Source: an uncultured Pedosphaera sp. (GTDB lineage: Bacteria > Verrucomicrobiota > Verrucomicrobiia > Limisphaerales > Pedosphaeraceae). From it: a stretch of 32,271 nucleotides of DNA. Below, piece by piece: positions 24,021-32,271 of the stretch. Under the pieces are notes generated by a model that ran no database searches, was not told the origin of the DNA, and saw nothing but the letters and a program-made list of their open reading frames with translations. The stretch is from NCBI GenBank assembly GCA_903918755.1, contig CAIXFN010000037.1, forward strand, positions 1 to 32,271, read 5' to 3'. A program made the position numbers and the translations under genes. Every line of letters starts with the position of its first letter. Within the stretch, counting starts at the first letter, position 1.

Positions 24021-25100
24021 TCATCCGCATTGGGCGCGCTGCCGTAAGGCATGGTCCACCAGGACCAGGGCGGTCATCGCCTCGACCATCGGCACGGCGC
24101 GGGGCAGGACACACGGGTCATGGCGCCCCCGGCCCTTCAGGGTGGTGTCGTGACCATGAACATCCACGGTCTCCTGCTCGTGCATCACGGTGGCCACGGG
24201 TTTGAAGGGGACCCGGAAATAAATGGTTTCACCATTGGAAATTCCGCCCTGGATGCCGCCGGAACGGTTGGTCGTAGTGCGCACCCGGCCGTCCTGCATG
24301 CGGAACGGGTCGTTGTGCTCCAACCCGGTCATCAGGATGCTCCCGAAACCGGAACCGATCTCAAAACCCCGGGACGCCGGCAGGCTAAGCATGGCCTTGG
24401 CCAAATCGGCTTCTAACCGGTCAAACACGGGTTCTCCCCAACCGGCCGGGACGCCCCGGGCCACGCCGGTCACAATGCCGCCGACGCTGTTGCCCTCGCT
24501 GCGCATTTGTTCAATCAACTGGATCATGGCTGCGGCAACGGTGGGATCGGGACAGCGGACAATGTTCGCCTCAATGGCAGCGACCTGCACGGTCTCCGGA
24601 TCAACAACGCAACTCAAATGGTGAACCTGCTGGACGCAGGCGAGCACTTCGACCCCAAACTGGGCGCGCAATATCTTCTTGGCGATGGCGCCGGCGGCGA
24701 CGCGACCGATCGTTTCCCGGGCGCTGGTGCGTCCCCCACCCTGCCAGTTCCGCACGCCATATTTGGCGGTGTAAGTGAAATCCGCATGGGAAGGGCGGAA
24801 CTTGGTCGCCATTTCCGAATAGGCTTCCGGCCGCGCATCCTGATTGCGCACCAACATGGCAATGGGGGTGCCCAAAGTCAGGCCCTCAAAGGTGCCGGAC
24901 AGAATTTCCACAGTGTCGGCCTCCTTCCGGGGGGTGACGATGGCGGATTGGCCGGGACGACGTCGGTCGAGATCGGGCTGGATGTCCGCCTCCGTGAGCG
25001 GCAACCGGGGCGGGCAGCCATCCACAACCACACCAACGCCCCCGCCGTGGGACTCGCCCCAAGTGGTAATGCGGAACAAATGACCGAACGAATTCGCCAT
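24021..25100 (-). CDS. aroC: Chorismate synthase
   Basis: A 359-residue chorismate synthase, the last enzyme of the shikimate pathway. It converts 5-enolpyruvylshikimate-3-phosphate to chorismate with reduced FMN in the cytoplasm. Family signatures are complete: [17 protein letters not shown] (about 15-31), the [15 protein letters not shown] loop (about 46-60), [17 protein letters not shown] with [10 protein letters not shown] (about 102-131), and GSGFGSI plus the C-terminal [11 protein letters not shown] and [17 protein letters not shown]. Length is normal for the bacterial enzyme. The gene is divergent from the methyltransferase gene, with 95 bp between them, and is followed by the TauE-like gene. 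No other aro genes are in the window. Confidence 0.97.
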   Translation of the reverse strand: MANSFGHLFRITTWGESHGGGVGVVVDGCPPRLPLTEADIQPDLDRRRPGQSAIVTPRKEADTVEILSGTFEGLTLGTPIAMLVRNQDARPEAYSEMATKFRPSHADFTYTAKYGVRNWQGGGRTSARETIGRVAAGAIAKKILRAQFGVEVLACVQQVHHLSCVVDPETVQVAAIEANIVRCPDPTVAAAMIQLIEQMRSEGNSVGGIVTGVARGVPAGWGEPVFDRLEADLAKAMLSLPASRGFEIGSGFGSILMTGLEHNDPFRMQDGRVRTTTNRSGGIQGGISNGETIYFRVPFKPVATVMHEQETVDVHGHDTTLKGRGRHDPCVLPRAVPMVEAMTALVLVDHALRQRAQCG

Positions 25101-25195
25101 GCAGGCAGAGTGCGGGAAATCCCGCCCCCGGTCAAATCTCCCGTTTTAACCGGTCGGGCATTCCCATTTTGGCATTTTGGGACTATTTTTCCGCC

Positions 25196-25984
25196 ATGGA
25201 CCTTGATCCGATCCAGCAAGCGGCCCAGGAACAATTCGCCCGCCAGAGCAGCCAGTATGGGCGAGGCCATATTCTCGAAGACGTGGCAGACGTGCGCGCC
25301 GCCCTCAGTCAGATCCCCCTGCCCGCTCACGCCACGGTCCTGGATGTGGCCACCGGGGGCGGCCATACCGGGTTGCTGCTCGCCAGTCTCGGCCACGACG
25401 TCATCCTGGCGGACCTGGCGCAACCCATGCTGGATCGCGCCGCCCGATTGGCGGCCGAGCGCGGCTTGGCAGTGACCACCCGGCAGCACGCGGCCGAGAC
25501 ATTGCCCTACCCGGACGAGCATTTCGACCTGGTCACCTGCCGGGTGGCCGCGCATCACTTCAGTTCTCCGGAGAGCTTTGTGCGCGAGAGCGCCCGGGTC
25601 CTGCGTCCGGGGGGATGCTTCCTCTTGATCGATGGCTCGGTGCCGGACGACCAACCCGAAGCCGAAGCCTGGATCCATGCACTGGAGAAATGGCGCGACC
25701 CCAGTCATCACCGCTTTCTCACCCCGCGCGCGTGGCGTGTGTTATGCGGTCGGGCCGGGCTGGCGGTGCAAAGCGCCGAATTGCAGCCGCTGAAACAACC
25801 CAATCTCGACTGGTACTTTGCCGCCGCCGCCACACCACCGGAAAACCGCCGAGAGGTGCTAAAGCTGATTGAGACGGCATCCGCCCAGGTCCGCGCCGCG
25901 TTCCGACTGGCCGAGGAGGACGGCAAAATCACCTGGTGGTGGCCCCGCCTCACCCTCATTGCGCAAAAGTCCCGGCCGACATGA
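25196..25984 (+). CDS. Class I SAM-dependent methyltransferase
   Basis: A 262-residue Rossmann methyltransferase of the UbiE/MenG-like small-molecule group. Motif I is VLDVATGGGHTGLLLASLGH (about 48-67), followed by DLAQPMLDRA, the acidic loop TLPYPDEHFDLVTCRVAAHH and post-motif RVLRPGGCFLLID. The start chosen is the ATG at 25196; an in-frame TTG at 25169 would add nine residues. The substrate is not known; ubiquinone or menaquinone synthesis is not implied, since flanking genes do not fit. Its TGA overlaps the P450 ATG (ATGA at 25981-25984), so both are made from one message in fixed ratio and likely act on one pathway. It is divergent from aroC. Confidence 0.88.
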   Translation: MDLDPIQQAAQEQFARQSSQYGRGHILEDVADVRAALSQIPLPAHATVLDVATGGGHTGLLLASLGHDVILADLAQPMLDRAARLAAERGLAVTTRQHAAETLPYPDEHFDLVTCRVAAHHFSSPESFVRESARVLRPGGCFLLIDGSVPDDQPEAEAWIHALEKWRDPSHHRFLTPRAWRVLCGRAGLAVQSAELQPLKQPNLDWYFAAAATPPENRREVLKLIETASAQVRAAFRLAEEDGKITWWWPRLTLIAQKSRPT

Positions 25985-27321
25985 AAACCTTCCCCCTGGT
26001 CGACGGTCCGCGGCCCGATTTTGCCATCGGCCATTTAACACAGTTTGGCCGCGATCCGCTGGCCTTCCTGGAACGGTGCGCGGCCGAGCACGGGGATTTC
26101 GTGGCCCTGCGCTTCGTCAACAAACCGGTCCTCCTGCTGAATCATCCGGACCTGATCGAAACCGTGCTGGGCGGAAACCTGCACGATTTCCGCAAGACCA
26201 TCGGCTACCGCACCCCCTTCATGCGGCGGCTCTTCGGCGAAGGATTGTTGACGAGTGAAGGCGAACTGTGGATGCGGCAGCGGCGGCTGGCGCAGCCGGC
26301 GTTTCACCGGGATCGCATCGCCGGCTACGGCACCGCCATCACCGGCTTCGCCGAGGCGCTGCTGCGGGAATGGCGCCTGAGTGAGCAGCGCAATGTGCAT
26401 CACGACATGATGCGCCTCACGACCAACGTGGTCACCAAGACACTTTTCAACTCGCCGCCGCCGCCAGAAATCGACGAGATGGGGGCGGCTTCCGAGGCGG
26501 TTATGGAGCGATTCACGAAGCAATGGAGCTTGTGGCGGTTTTTTCTGGCTCTGTTCCCCTCCCCCAGCTCACGGCGTTTCGACCAGGTAATGACCCGCCT
26601 GGATCGGTTCATTTATGGCCTGATCCGGGAACGCCGCGCCACCGAGCGGGATGAAGGCGACCTGCTTTCGATGTTACTGCGCGCCCGCGATGAGGAAGGC
26701 AAGGGCATGAACGACCACCAATTGCGGGATGAATTGGTGACCCTGATGGTGGCAGGACTGGACACCACAGCGCTTTCGCTTTCCTGGGCCTTCCTTCTGC
26801 TGGCCCAGAATCCCGCGGCGGAAACGGCCCTGCACGCGGAACTGGACAACGTGCTGGGCGGACGCCCGGCCGGTTTCGCGGACTTGCCGCGCCTGCCCTA
26901 CACCGAGGCGGTGATCCGGGAAACCATGCGGTTGTATCCGCCCGCGTGGCTGGTGGGGCGCGAGGCCGTGCGCGATTGCCAGGTTGGCGGTCAAACGGTG
27001 CGAGCGGGCACCTCGCTCCTGATGAGCCAGTGGCTGCAGCACCGGGAGGCGCGGCACTTTGCGGAGCCCCGGCAATTCCGGCCGGAGCGGTGGCTGGGCG
27101 GCGGCCTGGCGGGACTGTCCAAGTATGCCTATTTCCCGTTCGGCGGCGGACCGCGCGTGTGCATTGGCAGCGGCTTTGCCCTGCTCGAAGCCGGGCTTGT
27201 GCTGGCCACGGTGGCAGGGCGCTTCCGCCTGACCGCCCCGGCCGGTTACGAGGTCAAACCCTGGCCGGCCATCACCTTGCAACCGCGGGGCGGCGTCTGG
27301 CTCCGGGTGGAACCGCGGTGA
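25981..27321 (+). CDS. Cytochrome P450 monooxygenase
   Basis: A 446-residue soluble P450 with every core motif: the oxygen-activating I helix AGLDTT (258-263), the ExxR pair in VIRETMRLYPPAW (Glu314, Arg317), the PERW segment (RPERWLGG) and the heme loop FPFGGGPRVCIGSGFA with the axial Cys at 394. No N-terminal membrane anchor is seen, so it is cytosolic and needs separate ferredoxin and reductase partners, which are not in the window. The sequence style (long K/K' region, LYPPAWLVGREA) resembles the bacterial CYP110/CYP4-related group acting on fatty acids or terpenoids; that is inference. ATGA overlap couples it to the methyltransferase. It converges on clpB with only 21 bp between the stops. 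Confidence 0.95.
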   Translation: MKTFPLVDGPRPDFAIGHLTQFGRDPLAFLERCAAEHGDFVALRFVNKPVLLLNHPDLIETVLGGNLHDFRKTIGYRTPFMRRLFGEGLLTSEGELWMRQRRLAQPAFHRDRIAGYGTAITGFAEALLREWRLSEQRNVHHDMMRLTTNVVTKTLFNSPPPPEIDEMGAASEAVMERFTKQWSLWRFFLALFPSPSSRRFDQVMTRLDRFIYGLIRERRATERDEGDLLSMLLRARDEEGKGMNDHQLRDELVTLMVAGLDTTALSLSWAFLLLAQNPAAETALHAELDNVLGGRPAGFADLPRLPYTEAVIRETMRLYPPAWLVGREAVRDCQVGGQTVRAGTSLLMSQWLQHREARHFAEPRQFRPERWLGGGLAGLSKYAYFPFGGGPRVCIGSGFALLEAGLVLATVAGRFRLTAPAGYEVKPWPAITLQPRGGVWLRVEPR

Positions 27322-27342
27322 TGGCCGGAGACAGTTTGAGGG

Positions 27343-29946
27343 CTATTTCCGCACGACCAATTCGCCGTCCCACACCGTGCCCTTGAGGCGATCACCCGGC
27401 TTGAATTCCCCGGCGAGCACCTTGAGCGCAAGCGGGTCCAGGAGCAATTCCTGGATGGTACGCTTCAACGGCCGCGCGCCGAACTGCGGATCGTAACCCT
27501 CCCGGGCGAGCAAGGACTTCGCGGCAGGATCGAGTTCCAACTGCAAATTCTGGGCAGCCAATCGTTGCGCGAGGCGGCCCAACTGCACGTCCACAATCGC
27601 CGCGAGATGCTCTTCGCTCAAACTGTGGAAGATAATGATGTCGTCAATCCGGTTCAGAAACTCCGGCCGAAAATGGTTCTTCAATTCGAGCCGGACGAGC
27701 CGCTCCATCTCGGCCTGACCCTTGGTGGATTTTTTGCCACTGCCGTAATATTCCTGGATGATCGGGGAGCCAAGATTGCTCGTCATGATGACGATGGTAT
27801 TTTTGAAATCCACCGTGCGGCCCTGGCCATCCGTGAGCCGGCCATCATCCAACACCTGCAAGAGAATATTGAAGACATCCGGGTGGGCCTTTTCAATTTC
27901 ATCGAACAAGAGCACCCCATACGGCCGACGCCGAACCGCTTCGCTGAGTTGACCGCCCTCCTCATAGCCCACATAGCCGGGCGGAGCCCCGATCAAACGT
28001 GCCACGGCATGTTTCTCCATATATTCACTCATGTCGATCCGCGTCAGTGCGTTTTCGTCGTCGAACAGGAATTCCGCCAACGCGCGGGCCAGTTCCGTTT
28101 TACCGACGCCCGTCGGCCCCAGAAAGATGAAGGAACCAACCGGGCGGTTGGGATCCTGCAAGCCGCTGCGGGACCGGCGCACCGCATTAGCCACCGCAGT
28201 CACCGCCTCCTCCTGCCCGATGACGCGCTTTTGCAAGCGCGTCTCCATTTGCAGCAATTTGGCGCGCTCGCCCTCGAGCATGCGACTGACGGGAATCCCC
28301 GTCCAGGCGGCCACCACCTGGGCGATGTCTTCGTCCGTAACCTCCTCGTTGAGGAGTCGTTTACCGGGCGTCTGTTCCTGACTGCTTTTCTGGGCGGCGG
28401 CGAGTTTGCGTTGGAGATCGGGAACTTTGCCGTACTGGATTTGGGCGGCCAGGTTCAAATCGCCGGCGCGCTGGGCATTTTCCTGCTCCAGTTTGGCGGC
28501 TTCCAACTGCGCATTGATAATGCTCACCGCGTTGATCGCGGCCTTTTCATTCTGCCATTGGGCCTTCAGGTGACTGGCTTGTTCCTTGAGATTAGCGAGG
28601 TCTTTCTCCAGCTTGCCGAGGCGTTCGCGGGAAGCGACGTCCTTCTCCTTTTTCAAGGCCGCCTGCTCGATTTCCAATTGCATGATCTGCCGCTCCAACT
28701 TGTCCACTTCCGTGGGCATGGAATCCAGTTCCATCCGCAGGCGGGAAGCGGCTTCATCCATGAGATCCACTGCCTTATCTGGCAGGAAACGATCAGTGAT
28801 ATAACGGTGCGACAAGGTGGCGGCGGCGACGAGCGCGGCGTCCTGAATCCGCACGCCATGATGCACCTCGTAGCGTTCCTTCAATCCGCGCAAGATGGCA
28901 ATCGTGGCCTCCACCGAGGGTTCCGCCACCATGACCGGCTGGAACCGGCGCTCCAGGGCGGGGTCCTTTTCAATGTGTTTGCGGTATTCGTCGAGCGTGG
29001 TGGCGCCAATGCAGCGCAATTCACCGCGGGCCAGTTGCGGTTTGAGCATGTTCGCCGCGTCCGCGGCACCTTCCGCTGCGCCGGCACCCACGAGCGTGTG
29101 CAATTCATCGATGAAGAGAATAATCCGACCTTCGCTGGAGGTGATTTCCTTCAGAAACGCTTTCAACCGGTCCTCAAATTCTCCGCGGTATTTGGCGCCG
29201 GCAATCATTGCGCCGAGATCCAGCGCCACCAACTTTTTGTTTTTCAGGGATTCCGGCACATCGCCGCTGACGATGCGCCGGGCCAGACCTTCCGCGATGG
29301 CGGTCTTGCCCACGCCGGGTTCACCGATCAACACCGGATTGTTTTTGGTGCGCCGCGTCAACACCTGCATCACCCGGCGGATTTCCTCGTCGCGGCCAAT
29401 GACAGGATCAATCTTGCCGGAGCGAGCCAGGGCGGTGAGATCGCGACCGTATTTTTCCAACGCCTGGAACTTGTCCTCCGGATTCTGATCAGTGACGCGT
29501 TGATTGCCGCGCAACTCCGCCAGCGCCTTCAAAACCTCGGGGGTCTTGATGCTAAAGGACTGGAACAGCTTTTTCAGGGCGGGATTCGGTTCCGCCAGGA
29601 GGCCGAGCAGCAGATGCTCGGTGCTGACATAATCATCCTTAAGCTTCGCGGCCTGGCTTTCGGCGGCGTCAAACGCGCGCTTCAAGTCCCGGCCGGGAAA
29701 GGTATCGGTGGAACTGCCCCCCTGCACCTTGACGCGGCGCTCGATGGCCTGCTCCAATTCCACGAGCAGTTGCGGCACCGGCACGCCCAACTTCTGGAGC
29801 AGCGGGCGGATAAGTCCATCCTCCGGTTCCAACAAGGCGGCCAGGAGATGTTCCCCCTCGATTTCCTGGTTGGAGTGTTGATTGGCAATCTTTTGCGCGG
29901 CTTGCAGGGCGGCTTGCGCCTTGGTGGTAAATCGTTCCAGTTGCAT
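27343..29946 (-). CDS. clpB: ATP-dependent disaggregase ClpB
   Basis: An 867-residue Hsp100 protein that, with DnaK, pulls apart aggregated proteins in the cytosol after heat and other stress. Domains in order: Clp-N (1-145), first AAA+ module with Walker A GEPGVGKT (208-215) and Walker [10 protein letters not shown], the ClpB/Hsp104 coiled-coil middle domain (about 410-535), second AAA+ module with GPTGVGKT (about 605) and [11 protein letters not shown], and the C-terminal small domain with [11 protein letters not shown]. The tripeptide loop that binds ClpP is absent, as expected for ClpB. Length fits the family. No CIRCE element or clear heat-shock promoter was found in the 160 bp upstream. 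A long open frame on the opposite strand is a codon-bias shadow. Confidence 0.98.
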   Translation of the reverse strand: MQLERFTTKAQAALQAAQKIANQHSNQEIEGEHLLAALLEPEDGLIRPLLQKLGVPVPQLLVELEQAIERRVKVQGGSSTDTFPGRDLKRAFDAAESQAAKLKDDYVSTEHLLLGLLAEPNPALKKLFQSFSIKTPEVLKALAELRGNQRVTDQNPEDKFQALEKYGRDLTALARSGKIDPVIGRDEEIRRVMQVLTRRTKNNPVLIGEPGVGKTAIAEGLARRIVSGDVPESLKNKKLVALDLGAMIAGAKYRGEFEDRLKAFLKEITSSEGRIILFIDELHTLVGAGAAEGAADAANMLKPQLARGELRCIGATTLDEYRKHIEKDPALERRFQPVMVAEPSVEATIAILRGLKERYEVHHGVRIQDAALVAAATLSHRYITDRFLPDKAVDLMDEAASRLRMELDSMPTEVDKLERQIMQLEIEQAALKKEKDVASRERLGKLEKDLANLKEQASHLKAQWQNEKAAINAVSIINAQLEAAKLEQENAQRAGDLNLAAQIQYGKVPDLQRKLAAAQKSSQEQTPGKRLLNEEVTDEDIAQVVAAWTGIPVSRMLEGERAKLLQMETRLQKRVIGQEEAVTAVANAVRRSRSGLQDPNRPVGSFIFLGPTGVGKTELARALAEFLFDDENALTRIDMSEYMEKHAVARLIGAPPGYVGYEEGGQLSEAVRRRPYGVLLFDEIEKAHPDVFNILLQVLDDGRLTDGQGRTVDFKNTIVIMTSNLGSPIIQEYYGSGKKSTKGQAEMERLVRLELKNHFRPEFLNRIDDIIIFHSLSEEHLAAIVDVQLGRLAQRLAAQNLQLELDPAAKSLLAREGYDPQFGARPLKRTIQELLLDPLALKVLAGEFKPGDRLKGTVWDGELVVRK

Positions 29947-30107
29947 AAATTAAGGAAACAACGCCGCCCTGATTGAGGTTTACTTCCCAGACCGCGCCCA
30001 CCCGGACTCGGACCTACTGGCCGTCCGTAAACCCCTTTCGGCCGCCGCTACTTCCAGTTACAACCTACCCCCCATGACCAGCCTGCGCAAGTGACCGACC
30101 CGGGACC

Positions 30108-31463
30108 CTAGCGCACTTCGGACACAGCATTGATCTGAATTTCCCGAGCGTCCCCAATCCGGGCGCGACCCTGCATTTGGAATTGTTGGAGGAAGGCATT
30201 GGTGCCCGGCAGCGGAGCGCCCGCCGGCCGGGCGGAGAGGGCGGGAACCAATTCACCGCTGAACCGGACTAATTGCCGGAGGCTAAGATTCGTGCCTTCC
30301 ACCCGGAAGAAATAGGTGGGGGAACCCGCGATCGCGGGGCCACCGGGACCGGCGGCGGGAGTGGCCGCTCGGCGCGCGCTTTCACCGGGGGAAACATCCC
30401 GTCGGCCAATGATCCCAGAGTAGGACGAGCCATCGGCGTCGATGATCCGAAGGCGATCGCCGTGCTGTTCCACGCGGAAGTTATTCAGCACGGCGGAAGG
30501 GGAGGCGTCGGTTTTCAAGGAGGGAGCGGAAAGGATGCGCCCGGACGCGGCGGGCGATAAAACTGACAATTGCGTAAACTGCTGGGTTTGAGTCAATTCT
30601 GGCAATCCAGGATCGGAAAACCGAGCCGCCAGGGGATTCGCGCGACTGACCGGCGGCGCCGACATGGGCGCCGCCGACTTTGCGCCCCCGAAGGCCGTTC
30701 CCGCCGCCGCCGCGCCCTCACTTCGGGCCATGGTGGGCGGGGCGACGGCCAGATCGACCGGAAGTTTCTCCCGGACGGCGGCATCAAAGGGCATGTTCGG
30801 CACGGATTTGGCCGCGGCGGGCGCAGTTGCCGGCATCACGGGTGCCGGGGCGGGCGCACTGGCAACCACCGGGGCCGCCCGATCGCTCAGGACGGAGTTC
30901 CTGACCACCGCCGTCTCCGCGGCGGGGGCATGAGGCATCGAATCGGTAACCAGCGAGGGCGAAGCGGGCACCGATGTCGGTCCTGGGGCGCTTACAACCA
31001 CGGGTGCGGCCCGATACCGGGTGGAGGTAGGCGAAACGTTAATCGGGGCAGCGACCGCCGCAGGAGAAGGAGTGGCCGCCGGTGGCGTCAGGGGAGCAGG
31101 ACTGGCCAGCGGCTCCGAAACCACCGGAGCTGGCGCGATCCCGGACAACTCCGGCGCCAGCACCGTGCGGCTGCTGGCCATACGCCCTTCCTCCCGGGTT
31201 GGCGAGGGTGAAAGGTGAGGGATGACGACCACGGCCAACGCGACCAAACCGGCGACGAGGGCGAAGCGAGGCCACCAACGGCTGAGCCAACTCGTCGGGC
31301 GTGGACGATTCGCACCCGTTTTGGCCAACCGGCGGGTGACCTCCCCTTGCAGGACCGCGCGGGTGGCCGGATGCAGGGTAAAGGGCGCGCCTGTCTGATT
31401 CCGGCGTTCTTCGGCATAAGCCGCCAGCATTTTTTCAATTTCGCGTTCCGGTTCCGTAGCCAT
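30108..31463 (-). CDS. Single-pass membrane protein, probable regulator of the ECF sigma factor
   Basis: A 451-residue protein. The first ~62 residues are cytoplasmic and charged (MATEPEREIEKMLAAYAEER and VLQGEVTRRLAK), followed by one membrane helix (about 63-84). Then comes a ~200-residue Ala/Pro/Ser/Val-rich low-complexity stretch and a small globular C-terminal part (about 310-451). It begins 6 bp after the sigma gene stop, the usual place for an anti-sigma factor, and the topology fits. I do not see a zinc-binding ZAS motif (HxxxCxxC) in the cytoplasmic part, so it would be an atypical or unrelated regulator. The low-complexity part may span a periplasm or wall. The function is inferred from position only. 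Confidence 0.7.
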   Translation of the reverse strand: MATEPEREIEKMLAAYAEERRNQTGAPFTLHPATRAVLQGEVTRRLAKTGANRPRPTSWLSRWWPRFALVAGLVALAVVVIPHLSPSPTREEGRMASSRTVLAPELSGIAPAPVVSEPLASPAPLTPPAATPSPAAVAAPINVSPTSTRYRAAPVVVSAPGPTSVPASPSLVTDSMPHAPAAETAVVRNSVLSDRAAPVVASAPAPAPVMPATAPAAAKSVPNMPFDAAVREKLPVDLAVAPPTMARSEGAAAAGTAFGGAKSAAPMSAPPVSRANPLAARFSDPGLPELTQTQQFTQLSVLSPAASGRILSAPSLKTDASPSAVLNNFRVEQHGDRLRIIDADGSSYSGIIGRRDVSPGESARRAATPAAGPGGPAIAGSPTYFFRVEGTNLSLRQLVRFSGELVPALSARPAGAPLPGTNAFLQQFQMQGRARIGDAREIQINAVSEVR

Positions 31464-31469
31464 GACAAG

Positions 31470-32096
31470 CTAGTGATTAGACGGGGTCGGGGTCGGTTTT
31501 GCCCCGGAAAATATTGCCCGGGCAATTTGTTCGAGTCGGTCCAGGCATTTGCTCAGCCGGGAGCTCACCGTCTTGGGATTCAGCTCCAGGGCAGCGCTGA
31601 TTTCTTCATAACTGAGCTCGCCGAAATAACGCAACTCGACGATTTCGCGGCAGGGATCGCCGAGCTCCCGAACCGCCGCCTGCACCAATTCGAGGCGCTC
31701 GCGGGCCAACAGGACCAGGTCCGGTCCCGGGGCGGCACTCGGCGGATCCACCAGCATCACCCCTTCCGGAGTTTCGGCCTGCAGGGAGACGGGGACCTGG
31801 CCGCCGCCGCGTTTGGCGGCCTGGCGCCGTTGATAAAAATCGCGCGCCTGGTTGGCAGCGATCCGGAACAACCAGGTCTGGAATTGCGATTGCCCCCGGA
31901 AGGAACCGAGGTTCTGGATGACGGAGAGAAAGACTTCCTGGCAGATTTCCTCGGTGTCTTCGCGGGAAAAATCGTGTCCCAATTGAAAAACAAACCGGCC
32001 GGTGGCCGGGTAAAACCGATCGAATAACTCGTCCCAAGCCGCCGGTTGACCCTGGCGACAACGCGCGATCAACTCGGATTCGGTTTCGCGACTCAT
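31470..32096 (-). CDS. ECF sigma factor (RpoE-like)
   Basis: A 208-residue sigma-70 family factor. Region 2 (about 25-95) has WDELFDRFYPATGRFVFQLG, TEEICQEVFLSVIQNLGSFR and FQTWLFRIAANQARDFYQRR. Region 4 (about 130-190) has CREIVELRYFGELSYEEISA and the helix-turn-helix ELNPKTVSSRLSKCLDRL. It directs RNA polymerase to a small regulon whose signal is unknown. It is followed after 6 bp by the membrane protein that may hold it inactive. Upstream DNA (32097-32201) should carry its promoter, often self-controlled in this group, but I could not pick a convincing pair of boxes. Confidence 0.92.
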   Translation of the reverse strand: MSRETESELIARCRQGQPAAWDELFDRFYPATGRFVFQLGHDFSREDTEEICQEVFLSVIQNLGSFRGQSQFQTWLFRIAANQARDFYQRRQAAKRGGGQVPVSLQAETPEGVMLVDPPSAAPGPDLVLLARERLELVQAAVRELGDPCREIVELRYFGELSYEEISAALELNPKTVSSRLSKCLDRLEQIARAIFSGAKPTPTPSNH

Positions 32097-32201
32097 CAGC
32101 CGTCAGTTTACCGGACAGGGCAGCGGTTCGCGAGAACTTAATCCGCCGGTGGAAAACCTGGGGGCGCAGAAAAAGCCGCGTTCGCGAAACTCGATCTGCA
32201 C

Positions 32202-32271
32202 ATGGACTCCCAGAAGGTTGCGGAAGTCATGTTCCACAACCCCAAGGTCCGTCGCCTGTGGGCTGAAGAGA
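32202..32271 (+). CDS. Possible 5' end of a gene cut by the window edge
   Basis: From the ATG at 32202 the plus strand stays open to the end, beginning MDSQKVAEVMFHNPKVRRL. The same frame is open back to a TAA at 32139 but has no ATG, GTG or TTG before 32202. The peptide looks protein-like and the strand is divergent from the sigma gene, but there is no clear ribosome site and too little sequence to name it. Confidence 0.3.
   Translation, partial: MDSQKVAEVMFHNPKVRRLWAEE

Noticed and set aside
27565-29976. 803-codon open frame on the plus strand opposite clpB
   Set aside because: clpB is certain from its full set of motifs. In GC-rich DNA the antisense frame of a strongly biased gene often lacks stops, and the translation here (His/Gln/Arg-rich) resembles no protein.

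Overview
The window looks like chromosome from a GC-rich member of the Verrucomicrobiota, probably the Pedosphaera/Limisphaera side (subdivision 3). This is inferred from gene style, not from a marker-gene tree. The signs are a secreted multi-Ig protein and a BNR-repeat protein with a C-terminal module common in that group, a sigma factor fused through a membrane helix to a large C-terminal domain, a second ECF sigma factor with a membrane partner, weak or absent Shine-Dalgarno sequences, and many dispersed intergenic repeats. Nearly all genes lie on the minus strand. The only plus-strand genes are one small conserved protein, the tRNA, a methyltransferase/P450 pair, and possibly a gene cut by the right edge.

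Layout. 0.4-3.0 kb: a two-gene Bat module (batD then batE, overlapping). 3.1-3.7 kb: a divergent conserved hypothetical gene. 3.9-10.0 kb: a BNR/sialidase-like secreted protein, an M28 aminopeptidase, a CurA-like NADPH reductase with a pterin-4a-carbinolamine dehydratase, and a DJ-1/PfpI protein. The boundaries between these transcription units carry four copies of a ~93-bp repeat with three hairpins, and a decayed 3' fragment of a second carbinolamine dehydratase gene remains at ~9.2 kb. 10.0-14.0 kb: an 18-bp minisatellite, the sigma-TM fusion gene with a coupled downstream membrane protein that resembles its C-terminal half, then ~1 kb of gene-free DNA with a 211-bp tandem duplication and a pair of 23-bp direct repeats. 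14.0-19.0 kb: a cell-surface set on one strand (PD40 propeller protein, SUMF1-fold lipoprotein, AlgI-like MBOAT acyltransferase, membrane-anchored SGNH protein). 19.0-20.2 kb: 1.2 kb without a convincing gene, ending in tRNA-Arg(TCT).

20.3-25.1 kb: the 926-residue Ig-domain secreted protein, a TauE/SafE-family permease and aroC. 25.2-27.3 kb: a SAM methyltransferase and a cytochrome P450 joined by an ATGA overlap. 27.3-32.1 kb: clpB, then an ECF sigma factor with a downstream single-pass membrane protein that is probably its regulator.

How they work together: MBOAT and SGNH proteins form the usual core of an O-acetylation machine for an exported polymer. The methyltransferase/P450 pair probably acts in sequence on one small molecule or lipid. 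The two sigma systems are of different design: one carries its putative sensor in the same polypeptide, the other has a separate membrane protein. The strongest candidates for something under-described are the covarying structured repeat and the sigma-sensor fusion with its paralog-like partner.
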